A stretch of DNA of 7,063 nucleotides from Methanobacteriota archaeon (GCA_023430285.1 JAEZAV010000026.1:1-7063), one strand, 5' to 3'. Numbered from the stretch's first letter, positions 1 through 5,706 are shown. The notes: generated by a model not told the origin, from the letters alone. Made by a program: numbers and translations.

Positions 1-232
1 GCCACCATGAAGCTTCTTTATTACCACATTTTGGACATTTAACTACTGCTGTTGGTAAGGTTTGTATGTCATCGCTTGTTACAATGATACTGTCCTTCGT
101 CTCAACTTTTTCAGAAATTTCGTATTCGCTCATAGATTCTTTGGTTGCTTTGGTTGTATGTTCACAGTTTCTGCATTCAAAAATGTCACCCTTCGGAAAC
201 ATCACAGCTCCACATTTAGGACAAAATTTCAT
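1..232 (-). CDS. tfs: Transcription factor S (TFS/TFIIS-like, RNA polymerase cleavage factor), 3' end cut by the window edge
   Basis: The visible 77 residues begin MKFCPKCGAVMFPKGD and hold an N-terminal zinc ribbon with cysteines at C4, C7, C20 and C23. A charged linker follows (about residues 27-60), then the first half of a second zinc ribbon (C66, C69 in VKCPKCGNKEASWW). This is the layout of archaeal TFS, which resembles RPB9 at its N-terminus and TFIIS at its C-terminus. TFS stimulates transcript cleavage by backtracked RNA polymerase. The C-terminal part, with the catalytic acidic pair and the last two zinc ligands, lies outside the window, so activity cannot be judged here. The start is fixed by a strong Shine-Dalgarno site (GGGAGGG, 239-245) six bases upstream. 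It is the last gene of the minus-strand block, 176 bases beyond the Nudix gene, so it may have its own promoter. Family assignment is confident from the ribbon pattern. Confidence 0.92.
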   Translation of the reverse strand, partial: MKFCPKCGAVMFPKGDIFECRNCEHTTKATKESMSEYEISEKVETKDSIIVTSDDIQTLPTAVVKCPKCGNKEASWW

Positions 233-238
233 TTGGTT

Positions 239-245
239 CCCTCCC
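239..245 (-). promoter_or_regulatory. Ribosome binding site of tfs
   Basis: GGGAGGG on the minus strand lies six bases before the ATG at 232. It pairs well with the archaeal 16S 3' end and fixes the start of the truncated gene. Confidence 0.8.
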
Positions 246-408
246 AATCAAAAGTTATAATGATTTGTTAAGATCATGTTAATAGATTAATTTTTTCATT
301 TGGTATTACATGCAAAATCAAAAGATTTCATTGTTAAACAAGATCAAAACTTACAGTTCAACCTAGTTCAAATACATGTTTACTCTAGTTATTACATCAA
401 TTTTAAGA
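246..408. other. AT-rich spacer between the Nudix gene and tfs
   Basis: No convincing gene is present. On the minus strand an A-run followed by TTAATCTA (about 283-290) could be a weak BRE/TATA element for tfs, which would give a leader of roughly 30 bases, but the match is poor. The spacer holds two identical 8-mers ATCAAAAG (247-254, 317-324) and a near copy ATCAAAAC (343-350). It also has AGTTCA twice at a 10-base step (355-360, 365-370). No T-run that would clearly terminate the upstream operon is visible on the minus strand, so readthrough into tfs is possible. Confidence 0.4.
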
Positions 409-813
409 TCAATTTATTAATAAGTTCAAAGAGTCCTGAATAATTCTTTCATGATCAAATGCCAGATCAAGCGCTTTAATTTCTTTTAAGTCAAAAAATT
501 TCGCATCATCTGCATCTGTTGCTGACTTCAGTATTCCTCCTATGTTAATACCTAAAAAACAGACTGTTACAGTGTGTCCACGGGGATCCCTTTTAGGATC
601 TGAGTAAACTCCCACTAACTCTTTTAACTTAACATCTAAACCTGTTTCTTCCTTAGTTTCTCTCACTGCAGCATTTTCCACAGTTTCTCCATACTCCACA
701 AATCCCCCTGGTAGGGCCCATGAACCTTTATAGGGATCATTTTTTCTTTTGATTAACAGAATAGATGAATTTTCCATCACCACAGTATCAACTGTTAAAA
801 AAGGAGACTTCAT
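409..813 (-). CDS. Nudix hydrolase, ADP-ribose pyrophosphatase-like
   Basis: This 134-residue protein has a complete Nudix box at residues 37-59: G37, E43, the R51-E52 pair, E55-E56 and G58. These residues bind the divalent metal that activates water to cut a nucleoside diphosphate linked to another group. Before it sits SWALPGGF, and after it SDPKRDPRGH (71-80), a stretch typical of small archaeal ADP-ribose pyrophosphatase-like Nudix proteins. ADP-ribose as substrate is inferred from family resemblance and cannot be proven from sequence. The start is taken at the ATG at 813 (MKSPFLTVDT) because GTGATC lies just before it and family members begin this way. A TTG at 831 or ATG at 828 would add six or five residues and cannot be excluded. 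It follows the DUF99 gene by 45 bases and is probably cotranscribed. No signal peptide or membrane segment is seen, so it should be cytoplasmic. Confidence 0.88.
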   Translation of the reverse strand: MKSPFLTVDTVVMENSSILLIKRKNDPYKGSWALPGGFVEYGETVENAAVRETKEETGLDVKLKELVGVYSDPKRDPRGHTVTVCFLGINIGGILKSATDADDAKFFDLKEIKALDLAFDHERIIQDSLNLLIN

Positions 814-858
814 TTGGATCACTTCCATCAAAAACTAAAGCTATGTAAAAATATTTCT

Positions 859-1467
859 TCAAGCACTTCCGTGTGATTCACCTGTTACTATACCTGAAGC
901 TATTATATGGGCAACCCTAATTGGTTCAGGTATGGAACTTCTTGTTATGGATAGTTTGACTATTTCCTTGGCATCTTCAATTTTAATTCCATGGAACTGT
1001 ATGTAAATTGATTCTTTACCATCCACGGTGTGGACCTTTCCTGCCTCCAAAATGTTGGCCCATCTATCCTTCCAGTCAGGAAATCTTTTAAGAGCCTTTT
1101 TAATACCTTCAAAACTTGGAATTTTTCTCATTATAACTATTACTGGTATTCCTGTTGCTTCGTAGATTTCACGTATGTTTACAACATTGAATCCTGCAAA
1201 CGTTATACCATCCAGCATTATGACTCCAAGCTGTCCAATATTTCTGGAATTTAACACCATCTCCGATATTTTTTGGGTGGCATCGGTCCCATCTCCAAGA
1301 ACATAGGTACTTAAAACAGCATCAAGCCAGTTTCCAGCCCTGAAAACCGTGCCAACTAACATTACTTCTTCCTTGGTGTGGGTTGGAAATGGAGAATCAT
1401 CCACCCCAAGGATTCGTATTTCCTGCTTTATACTTCTGAATTTTTTAATTTCAGTTCTATTTTTCAT
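859..1467 (-). CDS. DUF99 / UPF0215 family protein, endonuclease V-like fold predicted
   Basis: This 202-residue archaeal protein matches the DUF99 (UPF0215) family by its conserved ILGVDDSPF near the start (residues 19-27), VGTVFRAGNWLDAVL (38-52) and VIMLDGITFAGFNVVN (82-97), followed by PVIVIMRK. Aspartates D23/D24 and D86 sit at strand ends like the metal-binding acids of endonuclease V and RNase H-like enzymes. From memory the family has been placed near endonuclease V and newer databases use an 'endonuclease dU' label, so nucleic acid cleavage is a reasonable but unproven role. The ATG at 1467 is chosen because it gives the usual family length; its Shine-Dalgarno match is weak. It overlaps the last 11 bases of rpoL, which suggests translational coupling. 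A GTG or ATG near 1500-1503 would add 11-12 unusual residues and overlap rpoL by over 40 bases, which is less likely. Confidence 0.85.
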   Translation of the reverse strand: MKNRTEIKKFRSIKQEIRILGVDDSPFPTHTKEEVMLVGTVFRAGNWLDAVLSTYVLGDGTDATQKISEMVLNSRNIGQLGVIMLDGITFAGFNVVNIREIYEATGIPVIVIMRKIPSFEGIKKALKRFPDWKDRWANILEAGKVHTVDGKESIYIQFHGIKIEDAKEIVKLSITRSSIPEPIRVAHIIASGIVTGESHGSA

Positions 1468-1726
1468 CTTCTGAAGCACTGATGAGATTTTGTAATTCAT
1501 CACATCTTGCTTTGACTGTTTCAGCAGCTAATTTAAGTGATTTCTTTGGATTTTTTGCCTTTACAATCAATTTAGGCTCACCAATAATTGGATGTTCAGT
1601 TACGTATGCTGCAGCCTCAACATCTTCATCTTCCATAAGGGTTTTTCTTATGGTGTTACATAAAGAATGGGTTTCCCCTGTGATCTCTATCTCAAGTTCC
1701 TTCTTAGTATCCTTAATTACCTTCAT
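1457..1726 (-). CDS. rpoL: DNA-directed RNA polymerase subunit L (Rpo11)
   Basis: This 89-residue protein begins MKVIKDTKKELEIEITGETH and continues SLCNTIRKTLMEDEDVEAAAY, the signature of archaeal RpoL, equivalent to eukaryotic RPB11/AC19 and the bacterial alpha N-terminal domain. Subunit L pairs with subunit D to form the platform on which the archaeal RNA polymerase assembles. Its EHPIIGEPKLIVKAKNPKKSL segment and C-terminal helix (about 58-82) fit the family, and the length is normal. The start at 1726 is one base after the csl4 stop. It has a good GAGGG site, five bases away, that lies inside the last csl4 codons, so translation is probably coupled. The open frame continues upstream to ATG codons at 1738 and beyond, but these lack a fitting ribosome site and would add non-family residues. 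The stop codon region overlaps the DUF99 start. Confidence 0.95.
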   Translation of the reverse strand: MKVIKDTKKELEIEITGETHSLCNTIRKTLMEDEDVEAAAYVTEHPIIGEPKLIVKAKNPKKSLKLAAETVKARCDELQNLISASEDEK

Positions 1727-1727
1727 A

Positions 1728-2297
1728 TTATCCCTCATATTTTGTAGAAAGATTTCTTCTTTCTTTATTTCCACAGTTAGGACATTTCACTTCGTTTTTA
1801 CTTACTTGTTTCATGTAATGTCTGCACTTGGTACACATGGCCTTTAAAACGCCCAGTTCATCTTCAGCTGTTGTCAGGTCAACATTGTCAACCCCAATTA
1901 TTTTGGTTACCTTAGCTTCGATAAGATCTCCTATCCTAAATTCATCGGTGAGCTTAGCAACATAGCCTTTTTGAGCCTGGGATATGTGTATTCCCCCTGA
2001 AAAGGAAGTTACAAGACCTCTATTATTGTCTTTAATACTATCTAATTTTATAAGAGCTCTCTGACCTCTTACATCTGATACCTGGCCAAATACAACAACT
2101 CCAGATCTGAGTATTGATGGAGAACTTGTTTTAGGAACAATTGATATCTTTTTATTTTTGTTGTCCAATGATACTGTTCCTGCAATCAGTGACCTGATGC
2201 TACCATCATCTTCGTAGGTCCAGTCAGATGGAACAAACTCCTCAGTAACTCCCAGAGCATCGCCAGGTAAAACAAAATCTCCAGATTTGGTTTTCAT
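1728..2297 (-). CDS. csl4: Exosome complex RNA-binding protein Csl4
   Basis: Csl4 is a cap subunit of the archaeal exosome. It sits on the Rrp41/Rrp42 ring, binds RNA and DnaG, and helps feed substrates to the 3'-5' phosphorolytic core in the cytoplasm. The 189 residues show the expected three parts. The N-terminal domain (about 1-60) carries FVLPGDALGVTEEF. An S1 RNA-binding domain (about 65-145) includes GVVVFGQVSDVRGQRALIKL and GIHISQ. A C-terminal zinc ribbon has C155, C158, C172 and C175. Length is normal. The start at 2297 has a near-perfect GAGGTGA site (2302-2308). It heads a tightly packed unit csl4-rpoL-DUF99-Nudix, with only one base between its stop and rpoL. The preceding 172-base leader carries a candidate promoter and a short open frame in the same reading frame as csl4, separated from it by stop codons. 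Confidence 0.96.
   Translation of the reverse strand: MKTKSGDFVLPGDALGVTEEFVPSDWTYEDDGSIRSLIAGTVSLDNKNKKISIVPKTSSPSILRSGVVVFGQVSDVRGQRALIKLDSIKDNNRGLVTSFSGGIHISQAQKGYVAKLTDEFRIGDLIEAKVTKIIGVDNVDLTTAEDELGVLKAMCTKCRHYMKQVSKNEVKCPNCGNKERRNLSTKYEG
1732..1736 (-). promoter_or_regulatory. Ribosome binding site of rpoL, buried in the csl4 3' end
   Basis: GAGGG on the minus strand forms part of the last two csl4 codons (Glu-Gly). It lies five bases before the rpoL ATG at 1726 and selects this start over the ATG at 1738, which is itself part of the site. Confidence 0.75.
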
Positions 2298-2301
2298 TTA
2301 T

Positions 2302-2308
2302 TCACCTC
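2302..2308 (-). promoter_or_regulatory. Ribosome binding site of csl4, overlapping the stop of an upstream short ORF
   Basis: GAGGTGA on the minus strand lies four bases before the csl4 ATG. The stop codon of the 30-codon frame 2399-2307 runs into this site (AAG TGA GGTGA), so a ribosome ending there would sit on the csl4 ribosome site. Confidence 0.8.
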
Positions 2309-2399
2309 ACTTAAAATAAGTACAGTCAACTTCATCATCAAATTTGTTAAATTCATGATTGTAGTGTAATTCAATCCCTCGTACATATCTGAGTAACAT
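2307..2399 (-). CDS. Candidate short ORF (30 codons) in the csl4 leader; function unknown
   Basis: From an ATG at 2399 the minus strand is open for 30 codons to a TGA at 2307-2309. The product is hydrophilic and acidic, with the core RGIELHYNHEF and a C-terminal part ending DCTYFK. The frame is actually open from a TAA at 2418-2420 and is in the same reading frame as csl4, separated by TGA and TAA. This stretch is less AT-rich than the spacer just upstream. Against it: no Shine-Dalgarno site precedes the ATG, a start codon this close to the predicted transcription start would be nearly leaderless, and a second 30-codon frame (2386-2294) overlaps it. It could be a leader peptide, a remnant of a displaced gene or chance. 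I do not recognise the sequence. Confidence 0.25.
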   Translation of the reverse strand: MLLRYVRGIELHYNHEFNKFDDEVDCTYFK

Positions 2400-2434
2400 T
2401 ACTATTTGGATTTCATCTTAATAAATTAGTGACA

Positions 2435-2449
2435 TATTATAAGATTTGC
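2435..2449 (-). promoter_or_regulatory. Candidate BRE/TATA promoter for the csl4-rpoL-DUF99-Nudix unit
   Basis: On the minus strand GCAAATC followed by TTATAATA (TATA box 2435-2442) resembles an archaeal BRE/TATA pair. Transcription would start near 2411-2416, giving a csl4 leader of about 115 bases. No clear T-run ends the upstream hpt-dph2 transcript, so csl4 could also receive readthrough. Confidence 0.45.
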
Positions 2450-2469
2450 ATTTTTAGTTACCATAATAT

Positions 2470-3483
2470 TTATTTGTTTTTGTTATTTAATCCACCATAT
2501 TTAATTTCATCTATTTCATAGTTTTCCCATTCCCTTTTACCAATGGCAATTTCCAGTTCTTGTGGAGTTAATAACGGTTTTTTATACCTACTAGAATCAT
2601 CAATCGCTATCCTGGGACACGCAGTCATAACAAATGCATCAAGATCCATGTAGGGAAGCAATTTTTCAGGGGAAACATCATCTAAAAGAAGTATGAATCC
2701 TTCCCTTCCAGCTTCATCCAGTAAGTTTTTCAATTCTTTGGCAATATCTAGCCTGTTCTGGCCTTTTTTTGTTGATACTATGATCCCGAATGTTTTAGCA
2801 TCCATTGCCTTTGCAATTCTTGCAAATCGTATTCTCAGTATCCTGTCTGAAAAATCGTTGATTAACCTTGCTTCATCAAGGTATGGATCTGCAATAATTA
2901 CGGGTTTATCTGTAAAAAGTGTTATTCCCAGGGCATGGAAATTACCACTTCCAACGTACAGGAAGGCCTCAACATCGAGGTTCTTTATGGATGAAAAATT
3001 GCAGCCCAAAACCTGTCCCCATGTGGTACCTGCCCCTTCGTTAATGACTACTTCCTTACCATTCTGTTCTAAAAATTCAGCCACTTCTTCCAGCTGTTTA
3101 AGGTGTTGAACAGTTGTTACAAGACCTATTTTTTTGTAGCCCTCTAGGAGGCTCATGGCGTTCCCAACTGATCCCAGTAATTCCATTTTTGAACTTGCAT
3201 CCACAAATATGACTGGCATATCATAGTGGAGTGGGAGTGGTTTGTGTCCAAAGTGAACTAAAACATCAGCAACACCATTCATATCCACATCTGCCACATC
3301 ACAAGCCCCAAAACATGGATCTGCAGATATTATAACTGTAGCACCTGTTTCAACTTCGATCTGCCTAGCAACTTCAACAGCGTGCAGTTTAAGTCCTTCT
3401 GGAAATTGAAGTCCAACAGTTTCTGCTTTGAGTTCTTTTACCCTTTTAATTATATTATCTATTTCAAGTTCGTGTCCAGACAT
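2470..3483 (-). CDS. dph2: 2-(3-amino-3-carboxypropyl)histidine synthase (diphthamide biosynthesis, Dph2)
   Basis: Archaeal Dph2 is a non-canonical radical SAM enzyme that forms a homodimer. It uses a [4Fe-4S] cluster to cut S-adenosylmethionine and move a 3-amino-3-carboxypropyl group to a histidine of elongation factor 2, the first step of diphthamide synthesis. The 337 residues contain the three separated cluster cysteines: C57 in DPCFGACD, C161 in GQVLGCN and C289 in MTACPRIAIDD. These correspond closely to the ligands known in Pyrococcus Dph2. QFPEGLK near the N-terminus and FLYVGSGNFHALG (174-186) are also typical. The start at 3483 is chosen because GAGGAT (3488-3493) precedes it by four bases. 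An upstream ATG at 3537 would lie inside hpt and add 18 non-family residues. It follows hpt by 13 bases and is almost certainly cotranscribed with it. Confidence 0.95.
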   Translation of the reverse strand: MSGHELEIDNIIKRVKELKAETVGLQFPEGLKLHAVEVARQIEVETGATVIISADPCFGACDVADVDMNGVADVLVHFGHKPLPLHYDMPVIFVDASSKMELLGSVGNAMSLLEGYKKIGLVTTVQHLKQLEEVAEFLEQNGKEVVINEGAGTTWGQVLGCNFSSIKNLDVEAFLYVGSGNFHALGITLFTDKPVIIADPYLDEARLINDFSDRILRIRFARIAKAMDAKTFGIIVSTKKGQNRLDIAKELKNLLDEAGREGFILLLDDVSPEKLLPYMDLDAFVMTACPRIAIDDSSRYKKPLLTPQELEIAIGKREWENYEIDEIKYGGLNNKNK

Positions 3484-3487
3484 GGTA

Positions 3488-3493
3488 ATCCTC
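3488..3493 (-). promoter_or_regulatory. Ribosome binding site of dph2
   Basis: GAGGAT on the minus strand lies in the 13-base gap after the hpt stop, four bases before the ATG at 3483. It decides for this start over the ATG at 3537 inside hpt. Confidence 0.75.
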
Positions 3494-3496
3494 AAA

Positions 3497-4069
3497 CTAG
3501 TTTTCGTCACGTGATCCTTCGATCTGTACCTTTCCATCCACCACGTTTACCTTAACCAGACTTTTAACTTCGAATCCAGTTTCTCCTTCAACAATGTACT
3601 TTCCTTCGCCCTTTTCAACAACAGCAAAAACATCTACGATTTCAATGCCCATCTTTTCCATGGCCTTTAAAACTGCAATCATGGTCCCACCTGTGCTGAC
3701 AACATCATCAACCAGGATTATTTTATCTCCTTTTTTCAAACCATTGATGTAAAGTTCCCCATGGCTGTAACCCGTTATTTGATGTACGGCAACTTCACCT
3801 TCTAACCCATATTGTCTCTTACGGATTACTACAAAGGGGATGCCTGTGATCATGGACAGTGCAGTTGCAATGTGTATACCCATTGCTTCGACGCACACAA
3901 TTTTATCCACATTCAAGTTACCAAATTTTCTTATCCCTTCTGCAGCCTCTTTCAAAACATCAGGATCCACGAGTGGAACTCCGTCTGTGATGGGATGGAC
4001 AAAGTAGTTGTAATCTCCCTTTTTTATTATTGGTGCTTCAATTAAACTGATCTTGAGTTTTTCAAACAT
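3497..4069 (-). CDS. hpt: Hypoxanthine/guanine phosphoribosyltransferase, archaeal type
   Basis: This enzyme salvages hypoxanthine and guanine by joining them to PRPP, giving IMP and GMP in the cytoplasm. The 190 residues carry the type I phosphoribosyltransferase PRPP-binding motif ILVDDVVSTGGTM at 118-130. An upstream segment, VCVEAMGIHIATALSMITGIPFV, lines the phosphate site, and FVVIRKRQYG (79-88) follows. The pattern matches the archaeal HPRT subfamily, which looks closer to adenine phosphoribosyltransferases than to bacterial Hpt; hypoxanthine/guanine as substrate follows from family annotation. The start at 4069 gives a normal N-terminus (MFEKLKISLIEAP). Its ribosome site is weaker than its neighbours' (GGCGGGAT, 4073-4080). 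It is the first gene of the minus-strand block, facing srp54 across a long divergent region, and is followed by dph2 after 13 bases. Confidence 0.93.
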   Translation of the reverse strand: MFEKLKISLIEAPIIKKGDYNYFVHPITDGVPLVDPDVLKEAAEGIRKFGNLNVDKIVCVEAMGIHIATALSMITGIPFVVIRKRQYGLEGEVAVHQITGYSHGELYINGLKKGDKIILVDDVVSTGGTMIAVLKAMEKMGIEIVDVFAVVEKGEGKYIVEGETGFEVKSLVKVNVVDGKVQIEGSRDEN

Positions 4070-4168
4070 TCAATCCCGCCTAGTATTTCGAAATAAAATT
4101 TTAGTTAAACTTGATTTTCATTAGAAATAATTAGTAGCTTTTAAACAGTTCTAAAATTAACAAACATA

Positions 4169-4176
4169 ATTATATC
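4169..4176 (-). promoter_or_regulatory. Tentative TATA element for hpt-dph2
   Basis: GATATAAT on the minus strand would place the transcription start near 4146 and give a leader of about 75 bases. The BRE position (TTAATTA) is a poor match, and other AT-rich candidates lie nearer to the gene. Confidence 0.25.
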
Positions 4177-4294
4177 TAATTAACAGTATAATTAATGGTA
4201 TAATACTATTAGTTATATATTGTAGTGATTTACGATCTATTTTTTTAAGTTGAATAGTAAGCAATAATAGTGAGTTTGTAAGTAGTATAATGAT

Positions 4295-4311
4295 CAAAAA
4301 AAATTATATAA
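4295..4311 (+). promoter_or_regulatory. BRE/TATA promoter of srp54
   Basis: CAAAAAAAA followed by TTATATAA (4304-4311) is a strong archaeal BRE/TATA pair. Transcription should start near 4331-4336, leaving a leader of about 40 bases before the ATG at 4375. The GGTGA ribosome site (4364-4368) lies six bases before the start. Confidence 0.6.
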
Positions 4312-4374
4312 AAATTTATGTAAAAATTATTAGGTTATCATGAATTCAAATCAAAATTAAAATGGTGAGAATAA

Positions 4375-5706
4375 ATGTTGGGCAGTCTTGGAAAAAATCT
4401 TACCAAAACAATGAAAAAATTGGCAGGAATGGCCATAATAGATGAAGAAGTGGTTAAAGAAGTCATAAAAGACATTCAAAGAGCACTCATCCAATCTGAT
4501 GTGAATATCAAACTCGTATTAAAGCTATCTAAAACTATTGAAGACAGATCTTTGAATGAAGAACCTCCAAAGGGAGTAACCCCCAAGGAGCATGTCGTTA
4601 GGATCGTCTACGAAGAACTGGTTAATCTTCTTGGTTCTAGTGCACAAGAAGTTGAGATAGATAAACGTCCTTACAAAATACTTTTCATGGGTCTTCAGGG
4701 AAGTGGAAAAACTACTTCTATAGGTAAACTTACAAGATACCTTCAGAAGAAAGGATTCAATCCTGCAATTGTAAGCACAGACACTTGGAGACCTGCTGCT
4801 TATGAACAGTTGCTTCAGTTAACTGAACCAATGAATGTTCCAGTTTATGGAGATCATGAAAATAAGGACGCCCTAGACCTTGCAAGAAAAGGATTGAAAG
4901 CTGCTAAAAAGAACGATGTAATAATAGTTGATACTGCAGGAAGACATAAAGAAGAGAGTGATCTCCTCGCAGAGATGGAGAGTCTCTCGGCAATTGTTGA
5001 CCCTGATGAAGTAATCATGGTTATAGATGGAACCATTGGTCAACAGGCAGGAGAACAAGCCCTTGCATTTAACAAAGCAACCAAAATAGGGTCCATCATC
5101 ATCACCAAGTTAGATGGTTCGGCAAAAGGTGGAGGCGCACTCTCAGCAGTTGCAGAAATAGGAGCTCCCATAAAATTTATAGGAACCGGTGAGAGAGTTG
5201 AAGATTTTGAAGCCTTCGATCCAGACAGGTTCATTTCAAGATTGCTTGGAATGGGAGATATTCGAACCCTTTTAGAACGTGCAGAAGAGATTGCAGAAGA
5301 AGAAGGAGACATGGGATCTGTAGATGCCATGTTGAGTGGTAAGTTCACATTGAAGGATATGTATTCCCAGTTTGAAATGATGAATAAAATGGGTCCAATG
5401 CAGCAAGTCATGAACATGATCCCTGGTGCTGGGGGTAAACTCCCTAAAAATGCATCACAGGTAACAGAGGAAAAACTTTCCAAGTACAAGATCCTGATGG
5501 ATTCAATGACTGACCATGAACTAGAACATCCTGAAGTGATCAAACAATCACGGGTAAAAAGAATTGCCCGCGGTTCTGGTATGAAAAATGAGGATGTTAA
5601 GGAACTTTTAAAATACTACAACGTCACAAAAAAGGCCATGAAAGGATTTGGTAAGCGTAAAATGGGCGGTCCTCTCGGACAGATGATGAAACAAATGATG
5701 AGATAA
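4375..5706 (+). CDS. srp54: Signal recognition particle 54 kDa protein (SRP54/Ffh), GTPase
   Basis: SRP54 binds signal sequences on nascent chains and, with 7S RNA, SRP19 and the receptor FtsY, brings ribosomes to the membrane. The 443 residues show an N domain (about 1-95), a G domain (about 96-295) and a methionine-rich M domain (about 300-443). G-domain motifs are complete: P-loop GLQGSGKTT (106-114), DTWRPAAYEQL (136-146), DTAGRH (186-191), TKLDGSAKG (244-252) and GTGE (270-273). The M domain has the finger-loop region GPMQQVMNMIPGAGG (340-354) and the RNA-binding SRVKRIARGSG (392-402), followed by a tail with MMKQMMR. Length is usual for archaea. The start has a GGTGA site and fits the family N-terminus. 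It is transcribed away from hpt, and pus10 follows after 75 bases in the same direction. Confidence 0.98.
   Translation: MLGSLGKNLTKTMKKLAGMAIIDEEVVKEVIKDIQRALIQSDVNIKLVLKLSKTIEDRSLNEEPPKGVTPKEHVVRIVYEELVNLLGSSAQEVEIDKRPYKILFMGLQGSGKTTSIGKLTRYLQKKGFNPAIVSTDTWRPAAYEQLLQLTEPMNVPVYGDHENKDALDLARKGLKAAKKNDVIIVDTAGRHKEESDLLAEMESLSAIVDPDEVIMVIDGTIGQQAGEQALAFNKATKIGSIIITKLDGSAKGGGALSAVAEIGAPIKFIGTGERVEDFEAFDPDRFISRLLGMGDIRTLLERAEEIAEEEGDMGSVDAMLSGKFTLKDMYSQFEMMNKMGPMQQVMNMIPGAGGKLPKNASQVTEEKLSKYKILMDSMTDHELEHPEVIKQSRVKRIARGSGMKNEDVKELLKYYNVTKKAMKGFGKRKMGGPLGQMMKQMMR

Larger units (their letters stand above)
4070..4374. other. Divergent, very AT-rich intergenic region between hpt and srp54
   Basis: These 305 bases hold no ORF, tRNA or recognisable RNA gene that I can support. 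The right end contains the srp54 promoter and leader. The middle has several TATA-like strings, including one at 4213-4220 on the plus strand and one near 4169-4176 on the minus strand, plus a seven-T run at 4240-4246. The stretch 4253-4287 is built of similar short AGTAAG/AGTGAG/GTAAGTAG words. In sequence this AT-rich, TATA-like matches are expected by chance, so only the srp54 element is called with moderate confidence. Confidence 0.6.

Noticed and set aside
1739..1774. Longer rpoL start inside csl4
   Set aside because: The added residues are just an out-of-frame reading of the csl4 zinc ribbon; the ATG at 1726 with GAGGG matches the family start.
1482..1847. 121-codon plus-strand open frame antisense to rpoL and csl4
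   Set aside because: It lies opposite two well-supported genes, has no ribosome site of note and its product looks like a hydrophobic antisense translation with no family features.
2325..2345. Box C-like ATGATGA on the minus strand in the csl4 leader, suggesting a C/D box RNA
   Set aside because: No matching CTGA box D at a proper distance and no terminal stem are present.
3484..3537. Upstream start for dph2 at 3537
   Set aside because: It would overlap hpt by 41 bases and add 18 residues not typical for Dph2, while the ATG at 3483 has a good GAGGAT site.
4187..4209. Imperfect palindrome AGTAT...ATACT
   Set aside because: Only five outer base pairs match and the interior does not pair; it is typical of low-complexity AT sequence.
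4213..4246. TATA-like string followed by a T7 run, suggesting a small RNA gene
   Set aside because: The spacing would leave almost no transcript between the predicted start and the T-run; both are expected by chance in such AT-rich sequence.
5040..5543. 167-codon minus-strand open frame inside srp54
   Set aside because: It is fully antisense to the SRP54 G and M domains, Ser/Pro-rich and without recognisable motifs, as expected for a shadow of a strong gene.
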